36,899 nt of DNA from Gammaproteobacteria bacterium (GCA_030428105.1 JAUIBE010000026.1:1-36899), one strand, 5' to 3'; counted from the first letter of the stretch, positions 25,508 to 34,040 are shown. The notes: a model not told the origin generated them from the letters alone. Translations and numbers: made by a program.

Positions 25508-26614
25508 TTACTGCACTGGGGGTTGCTGAATCAGGCTGGTGTGGGTCTGGAACTCGTCGTAACCACGCCGCACTTCCAGCTCAATCTCGGTACCCGGCGC
25601 CATCTGCGAAATGGCCAGCAGGAATTCCCGGCGTTCGTTGGTTTCCTCGCCGTTCATGGCCAGGATGATATCTCCCGCTCGAATGCCGGCCTCCCAGGCC
25701 GGGCCGCCACGGGTCACCTCGCGAATCTCCACGCCGCGCCGCGCCAGGCTGCCATCGCCCTGCGGGCTCTCGGGCATGTTGTTCACCACCACCCCAAGCC
25801 AGCCGCGTTGCACCGATCCGTATTCGACAATCTGCTCCATCACGGTGCGCGCCACGGTTGCCGGAATGGCGAAGCCGATGTTCTCGGCGCCCGGGTAATT
25901 CGAGAGGTTGCGCGAATTGATGCCAATCAGTTCGCCGCGGGTATTGATCAGCGCACCGCCGCTGTTGCCTGCATTGATCGCGGCATCGGTCTGGATGAAA
26001 TCCTGCGAAGACATCGGCCCGCCCAGGTTGCGCCCGGTAGCGCTGACGATGCCCATAGTCACGGTATGGCTAAGGGTGAGCGCGTTGCCAATCGCCAACA
26101 CCACGTCTCCAACCTGGACCGGTGACTCGGCAATCGGCGCCACCGGCAGGCCTTCGACATCAATCTTGAGGACTGCGAGGTCGGATTCGGGGTCGGTGCC
26201 CACCAGCCTGGCGTTGGCGATTCTGCGGCCATCCCAAAGCGCCACGCTGACGTTGGAAACGCCGCTTACCACGTGGTGATTGGTGAGGATGTAGCCGTCT
26301 TCGCTGATCAGTACGCCGGAGCCGACGTCTCCGCGGATTCGGTAAAGCTGCCGGCTGCCCAGCATGCGCTGGACTTCGGGTGAAACATCCTGCGGTGAAA
26401 GGCTGCGGGTATACAGGCTCACCACCGCCGGCGCTGCGCGGTTCACTGCTTCGGCATACGACGCCAGCGCCAATGGCGCGGGCGGGGCTTCCGAGGCCAC
26501 CGGGGTGAATCGGGCCGCCATCGACGGAAACAGGTAAACCACCAGGAAGGCAAGCGCCAGCCCGGCCACGATGGCCTGCAACAGGTAGCGAATCCAATTG
26601 GCGGCTTTACTCAT
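25508..26614 (-). CDS. degS: DegS-type membrane-anchored S1C serine protease
   Basis: A 368-residue trypsin-like protease of the HtrA family with one N-terminal membrane helix (about residues 8-30) and a single PDZ domain (about 265-360). This is the layout of DegS/AlgW rather than the two-PDZ DegP/DegQ. The catalytic triad is His114 (TNHHVV), Asp145 (ESDLAVLK) and Ser218 (GNSGGAL). In other gammaproteobacteria DegS senses misfolded outer-membrane proteins and starts cleavage of the anti-sigma-E factor RseA; that role is inferred here. It is divergent from petA, with a 257-base gap. Confidence 0.92.
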   Translation of the reverse strand: MSKAANWIRYLLQAIVAGLALAFLVVYLFPSMAARFTPVASEAPPAPLALASYAEAVNRAAPAVVSLYTRSLSPQDVSPEVQRMLGSRQLYRIRGDVGSGVLISEDGYILTNHHVVSGVSNVSVALWDGRRIANARLVGTDPESDLAVLKIDVEGLPVAPIAESPVQVGDVVLAIGNALTLSHTVTMGIVSATGRNLGGPMSSQDFIQTDAAINAGNSGGALINTRGELIGINSRNLSNYPGAENIGFAIPATVARTVMEQIVEYGSVQRGWLGVVVNNMPESPQGDGSLARRGVEIREVTRGGPAWEAGIRAGDIILAMNGEETNERREFLLAISQMAPGTEIELEVRRGYDEFQTHTSLIQQPPVQ

Positions 26615-26703
26615 TGGGCGGGTTTGGTTCTGCCTGGTTGGCGAAAAGACGTGTTTGCGCGCAGCGAACCCCGAATTCTATCCTGATTCAGCCATTTGTA
26701 CAT

Positions 26704-26731
26704 TGTCTCTTATCGGCCCTTTCGGATAAAA
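26704..26731 (+). promoter_or_regulatory. Candidate petABC promoter
   Basis: TTGTCT at 26704-26709 and GATAAA at 26726-26731 are 16 bases apart, each matching sigma-70 consensus at four of six positions. A TATATT just downstream, at 26748-26753, is an alternative -10. The distance to petA is about 140 bases. Confidence 0.35.
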
Positions 26732-26740
26732 TGTGCGTTT

Positions 26741-26778
26741 GGGACGGTATATTTTGCGAAATTCTGCGATATCGTCCC
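26741..26778. promoter_or_regulatory. Operator-like inverted repeat upstream of petABC
   Basis: GGGACGGTAT at 26741-26750 and ATATCGTCCC at 26769-26778 are reverse complements at nine of ten positions, with an 18-base AT-rich centre. The half-site centres are 28 bases apart. The repeat overlaps or follows the candidate promoter, so it could bind a dimeric regulator; I do not recognise the site. Confidence 0.45.
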
Positions 26779-26871
26779 CGAATGAATTGAATTCGCCTCT
26801 AAATCAGAACCGAAACAAATCTTTAAGTGTGGGCCCGGCCATTCGAGGCTCACATTCAGTTGGAGACATCA

Positions 26872-27480
26872 ATGTCGAGTGATGGCTCGCCCGAGGGCGT
26901 GAACAATGGAAGGCGCCGGTTTCTCGTCGCCACCACTTCCGCGGTAGGCGCGGTTGGGGCCGGTGCGGCTGCCGTGCCGTTCGTCAAATCGTGGAACCCC
27001 AGCGCCAAGGCCCAGGCCGTTGGCGCACCGGTGGAAGTTTCCGTCAGGGAACTGGAGCCGGGGCAACTCATGAAGGTGCAATGGCGCGGCCAGACGATTG
27101 GCATCCTGCGTCGCACCGAGCAGGAAATCAGCGATCTGCCGCTGGTGGATGGCGAACTGCGCGATCCGGATTCAGCCGAGTCCATCCAGCCCGAGTATGC
27201 CCAGAACGAGGTGCGCTCCATTCGAGACGAATACCTCGTGGTCAACATGCACTGCACCCACCTGGGTTGCGTGCCGGCGCTGAACAACAAGAGCAACCCG
27301 CCTCCGGGCGTGGACGACTGGGAAGGCGGCTTCTACTGCCCCTGCCACAAGTCGCGCTTTGACATGGCTGGCCGCGTCTACAAGGGCGTGCCCGCGCCAA
27401 CCAACCTGACCATTCCGCCGTACGCTTTCGTTGATGACGAAACCGTGCTGATCGGTGTCGATCCGGAGGGACTGGCCTGA
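26872..27480 (+). CDS. petA: Ubiquinol-cytochrome c reductase Rieske iron-sulfur subunit
   Basis: The Rieske protein takes an electron from ubiquinol in the bc1 complex and passes it to cytochrome c1. The 202-residue product has a twin-arginine-type start (NNGRRRFLVATTS, residues 11-23) leading into the membrane anchor. The Rieske ligands lie in CTHLGC (Cys128, His130, with Cys133 for the disulfide) and CPCHKS (Cys156, His159, with Cys158). The ATG at 26872 follows GGAG at good spacing; the longer open frame upstream is not supported. Its TGA shares a base with the petB ATG. Confidence 0.97.
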   Translation: MSSDGSPEGVNNGRRRFLVATTSAVGAVGAGAAAVPFVKSWNPSAKAQAVGAPVEVSVRELEPGQLMKVQWRGQTIGILRRTEQEISDLPLVDGELRDPDSAESIQPEYAQNEVRSIRDEYLVVNMHCTHLGCVPALNNKSNPPPGVDDWEGGFYCPCHKSRFDMAGRVYKGVPAPTNLTIPPYAFVDDETVLIGVDPEGLA

Positions 27481-28724
27481 TGGCAAAACCGGCTTCCAAT
27501 TTCTCCCGCAGGATGAACGACCTGGGCAACTGGATCGACCAGCGGTTGCCTGTCAGCGCCTTCTGGAAGGCGACCATGACGGGCTACTACGCGCCCAAGA
27601 ACTTCAATTTCTGGTACTACCTGGGCTCGCTGGCCCTGCTGGTGCTGGTGATGCAGATCCTTACCGGCATCTTCCTCACCATGCATTACAAGCCGTCCGC
27701 GGCCGAGGCCTTTGCCTCGGTTGAGTACATCATGCGTGATGTCGAATGGGGCTGGCTGATCCGCTACATGCATTCAACCGGCGCCTCGTTCTTCTTTATC
27801 GTGGTTTACCTGCACATGTTCCGCAGCCTGCTGTACGGCTCACACCGTGCGCCGCGCGAGCTGTTGTGGGTGTTCGGCATGCTGATTTACCTGTGCCTGA
27901 TGGCCGAGGCGTTCTTCGGCTACGTGTTGCCCTGGGGGCAGATGTCCTACTGGGGCGCGCAGGTGATCATCAACCTGTTTGGCGCTATCCCGGTGATTGG
28001 CGAGCCGCTGACCGAGTGGATTCGTGGCGATTACTTCATTTCCGACGCCACGCTTAACCGCTTCTTTGCTTTGCATGTCATTGCCCTGCCGCTGTTGCTG
28101 CTGGGCCTGGTGCTGCTGCACCTGGTGGCGCTGCGCGAGAATGGCTCGAACAACCCCGATGGCATCGAGATCAAGAAGAACAAGGGTGAAGACGGCAACC
28201 CGGTGGACGGCATTCCGTTCCACCCCTACTACACCGTGAAGGATATTTTCGGTGTGGCGATGTTCCTGCTGATCTTCGCCTTCGTCATCTTCTTCTGGCC
28301 GGAGGCCGGTGGCCTGTTCCTGGAGCACGATAACTTCGTGCCCGCCGATCCGCTGGTCACGCCCGAGCACATCAAGCCGGTGTGGTACTTTACCCCGTAC
28401 TACGCCATTCTCAAGGCGGTGCCGGACAAGCTGATGGGTGTCATCCTGATGGGCCTGGCAGTGGTGATCCTGTTCTTCCTGCCGTGGCTCGACCGCTCGC
28501 CGGTCAAGTCGATTCGCTACAAGGGCATTGGCTACAAGCTGCTGCTGGCCATGTTCGCCATCGCGTTTGTGCGCCTGGGCATGCTCGGCATGGCCGAGGG
28601 TACGCCGGCCCAGACCATCGAAATGCGCGTTTGGACGTTCGTCTACTTCGGCTTTTTCGTGTTGTTGTTCTTCTTAAGTCCAAAGATGAAGACCAAGCCG
28701 GTACCAGAGAGGTTGACCCACTGA
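27480..28724 (+). CDS. petB: Cytochrome b subunit of the bc1 complex
   Basis: A 414-residue cytochrome b with eight expected membrane helices. The haem-ligand histidines are in the RYMHSTGASFFFIVVYLHMFRSL pair and the FALHVIALPLLLLGLVLLHLVAL pair, which bind the low- and high-potential b haems. The quinol-site PEWY position reads PVWYFTPYYAIL here. This corresponds to the variable loop of the family, with Val in place of Glu, and deserves checking against relatives. The gene touches petA and petC by single-base stop/start overlaps. Confidence 0.96.
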   Translation: MAKPASNFSRRMNDLGNWIDQRLPVSAFWKATMTGYYAPKNFNFWYYLGSLALLVLVMQILTGIFLTMHYKPSAAEAFASVEYIMRDVEWGWLIRYMHSTGASFFFIVVYLHMFRSLLYGSHRAPRELLWVFGMLIYLCLMAEAFFGYVLPWGQMSYWGAQVIINLFGAIPVIGEPLTEWIRGDYFISDATLNRFFALHVIALPLLLLGLVLLHLVALRENGSNNPDGIEIKKNKGEDGNPVDGIPFHPYYTVKDIFGVAMFLLIFAFVIFFWPEAGGLFLEHDNFVPADPLVTPEHIKPVWYFTPYYAILKAVPDKLMGVILMGLAVVILFFLPWLDRSPVKSIRYKGIGYKLLLAMFAIAFVRLGMLGMAEGTPAQTIEMRVWTFVYFGFFVLLFFLSPKMKTKPVPERLTH

Positions 28725-29461
28725 TGCGCCGCTCAAGACTCACATTTGCAGCCCTGGCGGCCACCGCTGCCCTCGTTTTCAGCCACGTCGCCCTGGCGGC
28801 CGGCGGCGGGGGTTATGTTGAGCATTCAGGGGTGAACACCCGTGACGTGGCGGCCGCGCAGCGTGGCGCCAAGATCTTCGTCAACTACTGCCTGTCGTGC
28901 CACAGCGCCAGCTACATGCGCTACAACCGCCTGGCTGAAGACCTGGGCCTGAGCGAAGAAATGGTGATGCAGAACCTGATGTTCAGCGACGCCAAGATCG
29001 GCGACACCATGGACATCGCCATGCCGGCGGCGAAAGCCGAGGAATGGTTTGGCAAGGCGCCGCCTGATCTTTCGCTGATCGCCCGCTCACGTGGCGTCGA
29101 TTGGCTGTATTCGTACATGAAAGGCTTCTACCGCGATGAAACCGGCGGTTGGAACAACCTGCTGCTGCCCAATGCCGCCATGCCGCACGTGCTTTGGCAG
29201 TTGCAAGGCATCCAGGAGCCGCTGTACCACACCGTGCACGGCGAGGACGTGATCGAGAAGCTCGTGCTGGTGGAACCGGGCGAGCAGACCGAAGATGAGT
29301 ACGCGCACACGGTGCGCGACCTTGTCACGTTCCTGGATTACCTGAGCGAGCCGTCAAAGCTCAAGCGCAAGAGCGTGGGCATCTGGGTGATGCTGTTCCT
29401 GGCGTTTTTCGCCTTCCTGACCTACCTGCTGAAAGCGGAGTACTGGCGGGACGTACATTGA
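28724..29461 (+). CDS. petC: Cytochrome c1 subunit of the bc1 complex
   Basis: A 245-residue exported c-type cytochrome with a signal peptide (residues 1 to about 26, HVALAA). The haem site is CLSCH (Cys56, Cys59, His60) with MRYNRL following. The sixth ligand is probably the methionine in DIAMPAAKAEEWFG, and PPDLSLIARSRG is the usual next block. One C-terminal helix (VMLFLAFFAFLTYLL) anchors it. The ATG at 28724 overlaps the petB TGA by one base. A longer frame reaching back to 28382 is petB read out of phase. Confidence 0.96.
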   Translation: MRRSRLTFAALAATAALVFSHVALAAGGGGYVEHSGVNTRDVAAAQRGAKIFVNYCLSCHSASYMRYNRLAEDLGLSEEMVMQNLMFSDAKIGDTMDIAMPAAKAEEWFGKAPPDLSLIARSRGVDWLYSYMKGFYRDETGGWNNLLLPNAAMPHVLWQLQGIQEPLYHTVHGEDVIEKLVLVEPGEQTEDEYAHTVRDLVTFLDYLSEPSKLKRKSVGIWVMLFLAFFAFLTYLLKAEYWRDVH

Positions 29462-29462
29462 T

Positions 29463-29490
29463 TTGCCAGCCTGCTGGCGTGATTTAATAC
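29463..29490 (+). promoter_or_regulatory. Possible sspAB promoter
   Basis: TTGCCA (29463-29468) and TAATAC (29485-29490) lie 16 bases apart, directly after petC and about 26 bases before the sspA GTG. The -35 box is good; the -10 box is weak. A small inverted repeat, GCCAG/CTGGC, overlaps the -35 box. Confidence 0.35.
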
Positions 29491-29515
29491 CCAAGAATTA
29501 GACCGGGAGAATTTA

Positions 29516-30154
29516 GTGGCTGTATCAGTTCGAGGACGTTCCGTCATGGCTCTGTACTCTTCGCCAACCAGCCTCGAAAGCCATCGTGTGCGTTTCGTGC
29601 TGGCGGAGAAGGGCATCAACGTCGAGATTGTCGACATCAGCGAGGATGAATCGGCTGCGGCTGACCTTGCCGAGCTTAACCCCTACAACGAGGCGCCCAC
29701 CCTGGTGGATCGCGACCTCGTGCTGTACGACGCCACCGTGATCAATGACTACCTGGACGAGCGTTACCCGCATCCGCCGCTGATGCCGGTCGACCCGGTG
29801 TCCCGCGCCCAGCTTCGCCTGGTGCACTTCCGCGTGTTGCGCGACTGGTACTCACTGGCTGCCCAGATCGACAAGGCAACCGGCAAGAAGTCGGAAACCC
29901 TGGCCAAGCAGCTGCGCGAGAGCATCATTGCCTCGAACGACCTGTTCAAGATGAACAACTACCTGCTTAGCGAAGAGCTGACGCTGCTCGATTGCACGCT
30001 GGGGCCCCTGTTGTGGCGCCTGCCGTGCTACGGCATCAAGCTGGGCAAGCCGGGCGTGACCATTGAAAGCTACGCCCAGAGAATCTTCTCGCGGGCCTCG
30101 TTCAAGGCGAGCCTGACCCAGGCCGAGCGCGACCTGATTCTCGACGCGGCCTGA
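29516..30154 (+). CDS. sspA: Stringent starvation protein A
   Basis: SspA is a glutathione-transferase-fold protein that binds RNA polymerase and alters transcription during starvation. The 212-residue product matches the family throughout: FVLAEKGINVEIVDI, the NPYNEAPTLVDRDLVLYD segment, YLDERYPHPPLMPVDPVSR (the surface-exposed pocket region of SspA), and LDCTLGPLLWRLPCYGI. The start is the GTG at 29516, because MAVSVRGRSVM agrees with the start of E. coli SspA and GGGAG lies just upstream. The ATG at 29546 would remove these residues. It is followed by sspB after 16 bases. Confidence 0.95.
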   Translation: MAVSVRGRSVMALYSSPTSLESHRVRFVLAEKGINVEIVDISEDESAAADLAELNPYNEAPTLVDRDLVLYDATVINDYLDERYPHPPLMPVDPVSRAQLRLVHFRVLRDWYSLAAQIDKATGKKSETLAKQLRESIIASNDLFKMNNYLLSEELTLLDCTLGPLLWRLPCYGIKLGKPGVTIESYAQRIFSRASFKASLTQAERDLILDAA

Positions 30155-30170
30155 GGGTCGCCCACGCTCC

Positions 30171-30563
30171 ATGTCAGACATGACGCCCAACCGGCCGTAC
30201 CTGCTTCGGGCCCTGTACGACTGGATCAGCGACAATGCGATGACCCCGCACATCCTGGTCGATGCCGATCACGAGGGCGTGGATGTGCCGGAACAGGCCG
30301 TCCAGAAAGGCAAGGTCATCCTCAATATCGACCGCGCGGCGGTGCACAACCTGGAACTCGGAAACGAGTTGGTCAGCTTCAACGCGCGCTTTTCCGGCCA
30401 CCGCTATGGTGTGACCGTGCCGGTGGAAGCGGTGCTGGCGATTTACTCCAAGGAAAACGGCCAGGGCATGATGTTTGCCCAGGACGACGAGTCCGGCCCC
30501 GAAGACGATCCTGATGGCGAAAAGCCCAAGATGAAGCGCCCGCACCTGCGGGTTGTGAAGTAG
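30171..30563 (+). CDS. sspB: ClpXP adaptor SspB
   Basis: SspB delivers ssrA-tagged, stalled-translation products to the ClpXP protease. The 130-residue protein has the globular substrate-binding domain (PNRPYLLRALYDWI, VILNIDRAAVHNLELGNE, FNARFSGHRYGVTVPVEAVLAIY). A short acidic linker (DDESGPEDDPDGEK) follows, and then the C-terminal XB motif RPHLRVVK that docks on ClpX. The linker is much shorter than in E. coli but the docking tail is kept. The start is ATG at 30171. It forms a unit with sspA. Confidence 0.95.
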   Translation: MSDMTPNRPYLLRALYDWISDNAMTPHILVDADHEGVDVPEQAVQKGKVILNIDRAAVHNLELGNELVSFNARFSGHRYGVTVPVEAVLAIYSKENGQGMMFAQDDESGPEDDPDGEKPKMKRPHLRVVK

Positions 30564-30582
30564 GAACGGCGCCTCGCCGCGA

Positions 30583-30903
30583 TCAAATCGACTCGATCAC
30601 CTGCCCTTCGGGCGTGGTAATCACCACCATCATCGGCTGTCCCGGTGCGATCATCACCTTGCCACCCTGCTTGAGAATGCCGTTATGGGCGAAATCAAAG
30701 CGGTACTGCAGGCCAATTGCGCGGTGGGTCTTCCAGCGGGTGGTGTCCAGCGATTCCAGCACCACCGTGTCGTCCATCAGCACCAGGCCGTGTTCGCGGC
30801 AGGCCATTCCCGCCGCGGCGCGGGCTTTTTCGCGGGCCAGCACCAGCCGCCACCAGCAGTATCCGGCGGCGCCGAGCAACAGCAAAAGAAACAAGATTGT
30901 CAC
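30583..30903 (-). CDS. DUF3301 family membrane-anchored protein
   Basis: A 106-residue protein with an N-terminal membrane helix (ILFLLLLLGAAGYCWWRLVLA), then the ARAAAGMACREHGLVLMDDTVVLESL and LQYRFDFAHNGILKQGGKVMI blocks that identify the DUF3301 family. Function is unknown for the family. The start is a GTG at 30903 preceded by AGGAG. A far longer open frame on this strand runs through the antisense of surE and is a shadow. It is convergent with sspB and divergent from surE. Confidence 0.82.
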   Translation of the reverse strand: MTILFLLLLLGAAGYCWWRLVLAREKARAAAGMACREHGLVLMDDTVVLESLDTTRWKTHRAIGLQYRFDFAHNGILKQGGKVMIAPGQPMMVVITTPEGQVIESI

Positions 30904-30952
30904 GAAGGGGCGCTCCTGCGCAGCCGGCGCCATCGCCGGGCCAAAAGGGCCG

Positions 30953-30981
30953 TTTCGACCAGCGCGCCGAGGCCGTACAAT
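30953..30981 (+). promoter_or_regulatory. Candidate surE promoter
   Basis: TACAAT at 30976-30981 is a good -10 box, 17 bases after TTTCGA at 30953-30958, a weak -35 box. A start of transcription near 30988 would leave a leader of about 36 bases and an AAGGA ribosome site before surE. Confidence 0.4.
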
Positions 30982-31023
30982 AGCGGTGGGCGCAATGTCT
31001 GAAACCAACCAAACAAGGAAATT

Positions 31024-31806
31024 ATGCGATTTCTGATCAGCAATGACGATGGGATCCATGCACAGGGTATTCAAGTGCTGGCGCAAAGGATGCGGGAACT
31101 GGGCGAGGTCACCATCGTCGCTCCGCAAAAGAATCACAGCGGGGCCAGCAACTCGCTGACCCTGGCCGACCCGATCCGGGTAAAAGAGATTGCCGAGCGC
31201 ACCTTCCGGGTGGGCGGCACGCCTTCCGATTGCGTGCACCTGGCGCTTACCGGTTTGCTCGATGAAGAGCCCGACATGGTGGTTTCCGGCATCAATTTCG
31301 GAGCCAACCTGGGCGATGACGTGATTTATTCGGGTACGGTGGCCGCGGCCGTGGAAGGGCGCTTCCTGGGCTTGCCGGCAATCGCTGTTTCGCTGGTGTT
31401 TGAAGACACGCCCAGGCATTTCGAGACCGCGGCCGAGGCCGTGGCGCGGGTGGTGGGGCGTCTCAAGCAAGATCCGCTGCCGGCCGACACGATTTTGAAC
31501 ATCAACGTTCCCGACCTGCCGTGGGACGAGATCAGCGGATTTGAAGTCACCCGCCTGGGGCATCGCCATCGCGCCAAGGCGTCGATCCGCATGGAGGACC
31601 CGCGCGGCCGGCCGATGTACTGGATCGGGCCCTCGGGTCCGGGCCGTGACGCCGGGCCGGGCACCGATTTCCACGCGGTGGAGCGCGGTTATGTCTCCAT
31701 CACCCCGATCCAGGTCGACCTCACCCGTTACCAGGCACTCGACCAGGTGGCCCACTGGATCGCCGAAATCGATACGGGCGCGAAAAAGGTGGAAGCGGGC
31801 AGGTGA
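31024..31806 (+). CDS. surE: 5'/3'-nucleotidase SurE
   Basis: SurE removes phosphate from nucleoside 5'- and 3'-monophosphates and is linked to stationary-phase survival. The 260-residue product has the metal-binding start [16 protein letters not shown] (Asp8, Asp9), the [15 protein letters not shown] loop with the conserved Ser/Asn, and [25 protein letters not shown]. Length is normal. It leads the surE-pcm-yqaA-nlpD-rpoS run, and its stop overlaps the pcm GTG in a GTGA. Confidence 0.97.
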   Translation: MRFLISNDDGIHAQGIQVLAQRMRELGEVTIVAPQKNHSGASNSLTLADPIRVKEIAERTFRVGGTPSDCVHLALTGLLDEEPDMVVSGINFGANLGDDVIYSGTVAAAVEGRFLGLPAIAVSLVFEDTPRHFETAAEAVARVVGRLKQDPLPADTILNINVPDLPWDEISGFEVTRLGHRHRAKASIRMEDPRGRPMYWIGPSGPGRDAGPGTDFHAVERGYVSITPIQVDLTRYQALDQVAHWIAEIDTGAKKVEAGR

Positions 31807-32480
31807 TTCACCGTCGCAAGCTGGGCGCAATCCCGCGCGGTATTGGCATGACTTCGCAGGGCACGCGCGACCGCCTGGTGGCGCGCCTGCGCAGCAAGGG
31901 CATCGCCGACGAGATGGTGCTCAAGGCCATTGCCACCGTGCCGCGCCATGAGTTTGTTGACGAGGCGCTGTCCAGCCGTGCTTACGAGGATTCCGCGCTG
32001 CCCATCGGGCTAAGCCAGACCATTTCCCAGCCGTGGGTGGTGGCGCGCATGACCGAGGTGTTGCTGCAGGGCGGCAAGCTGGACAAGGTTCTGGAAGTCG
32101 GCACTGGCTCGGGCTACCAGGCTGCGGTGCTTTCGCTGCTGGTGCCGCGGGTATTCACGGTTGAACGCATCGAGGAACTGCTCAAGCAGTCGCGCCGGCG
32201 CTTTCACCGCCTGGGCCTCAACAACATCATCAGCCGCTACGCCGATGGCCACATCGGTTGGGCCAGCCAGGCGCCGTTCGATGGCATCATCGTCACTGCT
32301 GCGGCCACCCAGGTGCCACTGGAACTCACCGACCAGCTGGCCGAGGGCGGGGTGCTGGTGTTGCCGCTGGAACGGAACGGCGGGCAACGCCTGTTGTCCA
32401 TTCGCAAGACCGAAGAGGGGTTGGAGGAAACCGACCTCGGTGGGGTGATTTTTGTACCAATGCTCAGTGGATTAAGTTAA
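31803..32480 (+). CDS. pcm: Protein-L-isoaspartate O-methyltransferase
   Basis: Pcm methylates isoaspartyl residues in aged proteins so they can revert to aspartate. The 225-residue protein shows [18 protein letters not shown], the [37 protein letters not shown] block, and the SAM motif [15 protein letters not shown], followed by [11 protein letters not shown] and [11 protein letters not shown]. The start is a GTG at 31803, which overlaps the surE stop; a later ATG (in GIGMTSQ) would also keep the domain. The overall wording is closest to xanthomonad-like Pcm, which supports the lineage guess. Confidence 0.96.
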   Translation: MIHRRKLGAIPRGIGMTSQGTRDRLVARLRSKGIADEMVLKAIATVPRHEFVDEALSSRAYEDSALPIGLSQTISQPWVVARMTEVLLQGGKLDKVLEVGTGSGYQAAVLSLLVPRVFTVERIEELLKQSRRRFHRLGLNNIISRYADGHIGWASQAPFDGIIVTAAATQVPLELTDQLAEGGVLVLPLERNGGQRLLSIRKTEEGLEETDLGGVIFVPMLSGLS

Positions 32481-32486
32481 GGCCGG

Positions 32487-33074
32487 ATGCTTTCCAGGCT
32501 GTATGACAGGGTCATAGGCTGGTCCGCGCACCCGCGGGCGCCGCGCATTCTATCCGCGCTGAGCTTTGCAGAATCAAGTTTTTTTCCCATTCCGCCCGAC
32601 GTGATGCTGGCGCCGATGTGCGTCGCGCAACCCCGCCGCGGCTGGAGTTTCGCCCTCAATTGCACGCTTAGCTCGGTGGCGGGTGGCCTTGCCGGTTACC
32701 TGATTGGTCGCCTGGCTTTCGAATGGCTGCAGCCCTGGTTGCTGGAGTCGGCCTATGCGGATGCCTTCCAGAGCGCGGTGCAGTCTTTTGAGACCTGGGG
32801 GTTCTGGTACATCCTGCTGGCCGGATTTACGCCGATACCGTACAAGGTCTTCACCATCAGCGCCGGCGTGGTGGGGATGCCGATTATTCCTTTCCTGCTG
32901 GGTTCCCTGGTGGGGCGCGGCGGTCGATTCTTCCTGGTGGCGGGCCTCATCCGCCTGCTGGGCGATGACGCCGCCGGGCGTATTCGCGGCTGGGTGGATC
33001 GTGCTGGCTGGTTCATCCTCGGGCTGGTAGTGTTGGGCGCACTGGCGTGGTACTGGTGGGGGCATCAAGGATGA
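32487..33074 (+). CDS. yqaA: YqaA-family membrane protein (DedA/VTT domain)
   Basis: A 195-residue inner-membrane protein of the YqaA branch of the DedA/SNARE-associated superfamily. Marks are FAESSFFPIPPDVMLAPMCVAQP near the start and WYILLAGFTPIPYKVFTISAGVVGMPIIPFLLGSLVGRGGRFFLVAGLI in the middle, the family's amphipathic G-x-x-x-R region. A hydrophobic C-terminal helix follows. The family's exact role is not settled; related DedA proteins are linked to lipid carrier recycling. The stop overlaps the nlpD ATG (ATGA). Confidence 0.9.
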   Translation: MLSRLYDRVIGWSAHPRAPRILSALSFAESSFFPIPPDVMLAPMCVAQPRRGWSFALNCTLSSVAGGLAGYLIGRLAFEWLQPWLLESAYADAFQSAVQSFETWGFWYILLAGFTPIPYKVFTISAGVVGMPIIPFLLGSLVGRGGRFFLVAGLIRLLGDDAAGRIRGWVDRAGWFILGLVVLGALAWYWWGHQG

Positions 33075-34006
33075 ATAACTACAAGCTGCTGTGCATCGCT
33101 GGAATTGCCGCCCTGTTGGTGGCCTGCAGCCATACCCCCGCGCCGGTTGAAGACCTGAGTGCAAGCCACACGCAACCACGCACCCGGTCGACCGCAGATG
33201 GCAATTACACCGTGCGTGGCGGCGATACTTTGTATTCCATCGCTTTTGATTTCGGGCTCGACTGGAAAGAACTGGCCCGTTGGAACGGCATAGGCCGGCC
33301 TTACACCATTTACCCCGGACAGTCGCTGCGCATGGCCGCGCCAGCAACCAGCACGCGCACTACCGCAGCGGTGACCACCCGACCCGTCGGTAGCGCACCC
33401 ACAGCGTCAACGCGTTCCACCCAGCCGGAAACGCCACGGTCCACGACCGTCGACGCACCGCCAGCCGCCAGTACGACAGCATCCAGCACCACACCAGGCA
33501 GCACCGCACCAAGCGTGTCGGCGCAAAGCACGCCGCCCGCCACCACCGCGGCAAGCACGCCAGCGCCGACCGCTTCACCCGAGGCGGTGACCCCGCCCAG
33601 GGCGACCGAGGCGCCCAAGGGGTCGCTGAGTGATCCGCAGAGCTGGTTGTGGCCCACTGATGGCCGAGTGGTCGCCACGTTCAAAGACAATGACCCCAGC
33701 CGCAAAGGGCTGGATATCGCCGGTGAGGAAGGCCAGCCCATCATCGCCTCGGCGACCGGAGACGTGGTGTACAGCGGAAACGGCCTGATCGGTTTCGGCG
33801 AGCTGATCATCATCAAGCACAGCGAAAGCATGCTCACCGCCTATGCCCACAACCGGCGCCGCCTGGTGGAGGAAGGAACCCGCGTTGCCGCTGGAACCAC
33901 CATTGCCGAGATGGGCCAGAACGGCCAGAACCAGACGGTTTTGCACTTCGAACTGCGGGTCAACGGCAAACCGGTTGACCCAACGCGCTACCTGCCGCGG
34001 CGCTGA
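33071..34006 (+). CDS. nlpD: Lipoprotein NlpD (LysM plus degenerate LytM/M23)
   Basis: NlpD activates the amidase AmiC during cell separation. The 311-residue product has a lipoprotein signal (LLVAC, with Cys19 the lipidated residue), a LysM domain (YTVRGGDTLYSIAFDFG to PGQSL, about residues 45-90), and a Thr/Ser/Ala/Pro-rich linker of about 100 residues. The C-terminal LytM fold starts around residue 200. The catalytic zinc ligands are not kept: the usual H-x-G-x-D position reads RKGLDIAG, as in other NlpD activators without enzyme activity. I start at ATG 33071, overlapping yqaA. The rpoS promoter often lies inside nlpD in related bacteria. Confidence 0.94.
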   Translation: MNNYKLLCIAGIAALLVACSHTPAPVEDLSASHTQPRTRSTADGNYTVRGGDTLYSIAFDFGLDWKELARWNGIGRPYTIYPGQSLRMAAPATSTRTTAAVTTRPVGSAPTASTRSTQPETPRSTTVDAPPAASTTASSTTPGSTAPSVSAQSTPPATTAASTPAPTASPEAVTPPRATEAPKGSLSDPQSWLWPTDGRVVATFKDNDPSRKGLDIAGEEGQPIIASATGDVVYSGNGLIGFGELIIIKHSESMLTAYAHNRRRLVEEGTRVAAGTTIAEMGQNGQNQTVLHFELRVNGKPVDPTRYLPRR

Positions 34007-34014
34007 AGCAAGCC

Positions 34015-34040
34015 TCCCCCGTCAAGACAAGGCGGGGGGA
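34015..34040 (+). terminator. Weak hairpin after nlpD
   Basis: TCCCCCG at 34015-34021 pairs with CGGGGGG near 34033-34039, with an 11-base loop just after the nlpD stop. No T-run follows closely (a run of six Ts comes about ten bases later), so it may slow rather than end transcription into rpoS. Confidence 0.4.

Larger units (their letters stand above)
26615..26871. other. Divergent intergenic region between degS and petA
   Basis: This 257-base gap holds no gene. It is AT-richer than its surroundings and contains a candidate promoter and an operator-like inverted repeat, both listed separately. The petA ribosome site is GGAG near 26862. Confidence 0.6.

Noticed and set aside
30583-31830. 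415-residue minus-strand open frame
   Set aside because: Only the last 106 residues (from the GTG at 30903) are a real DUF3301 gene; the rest is antisense to surE.
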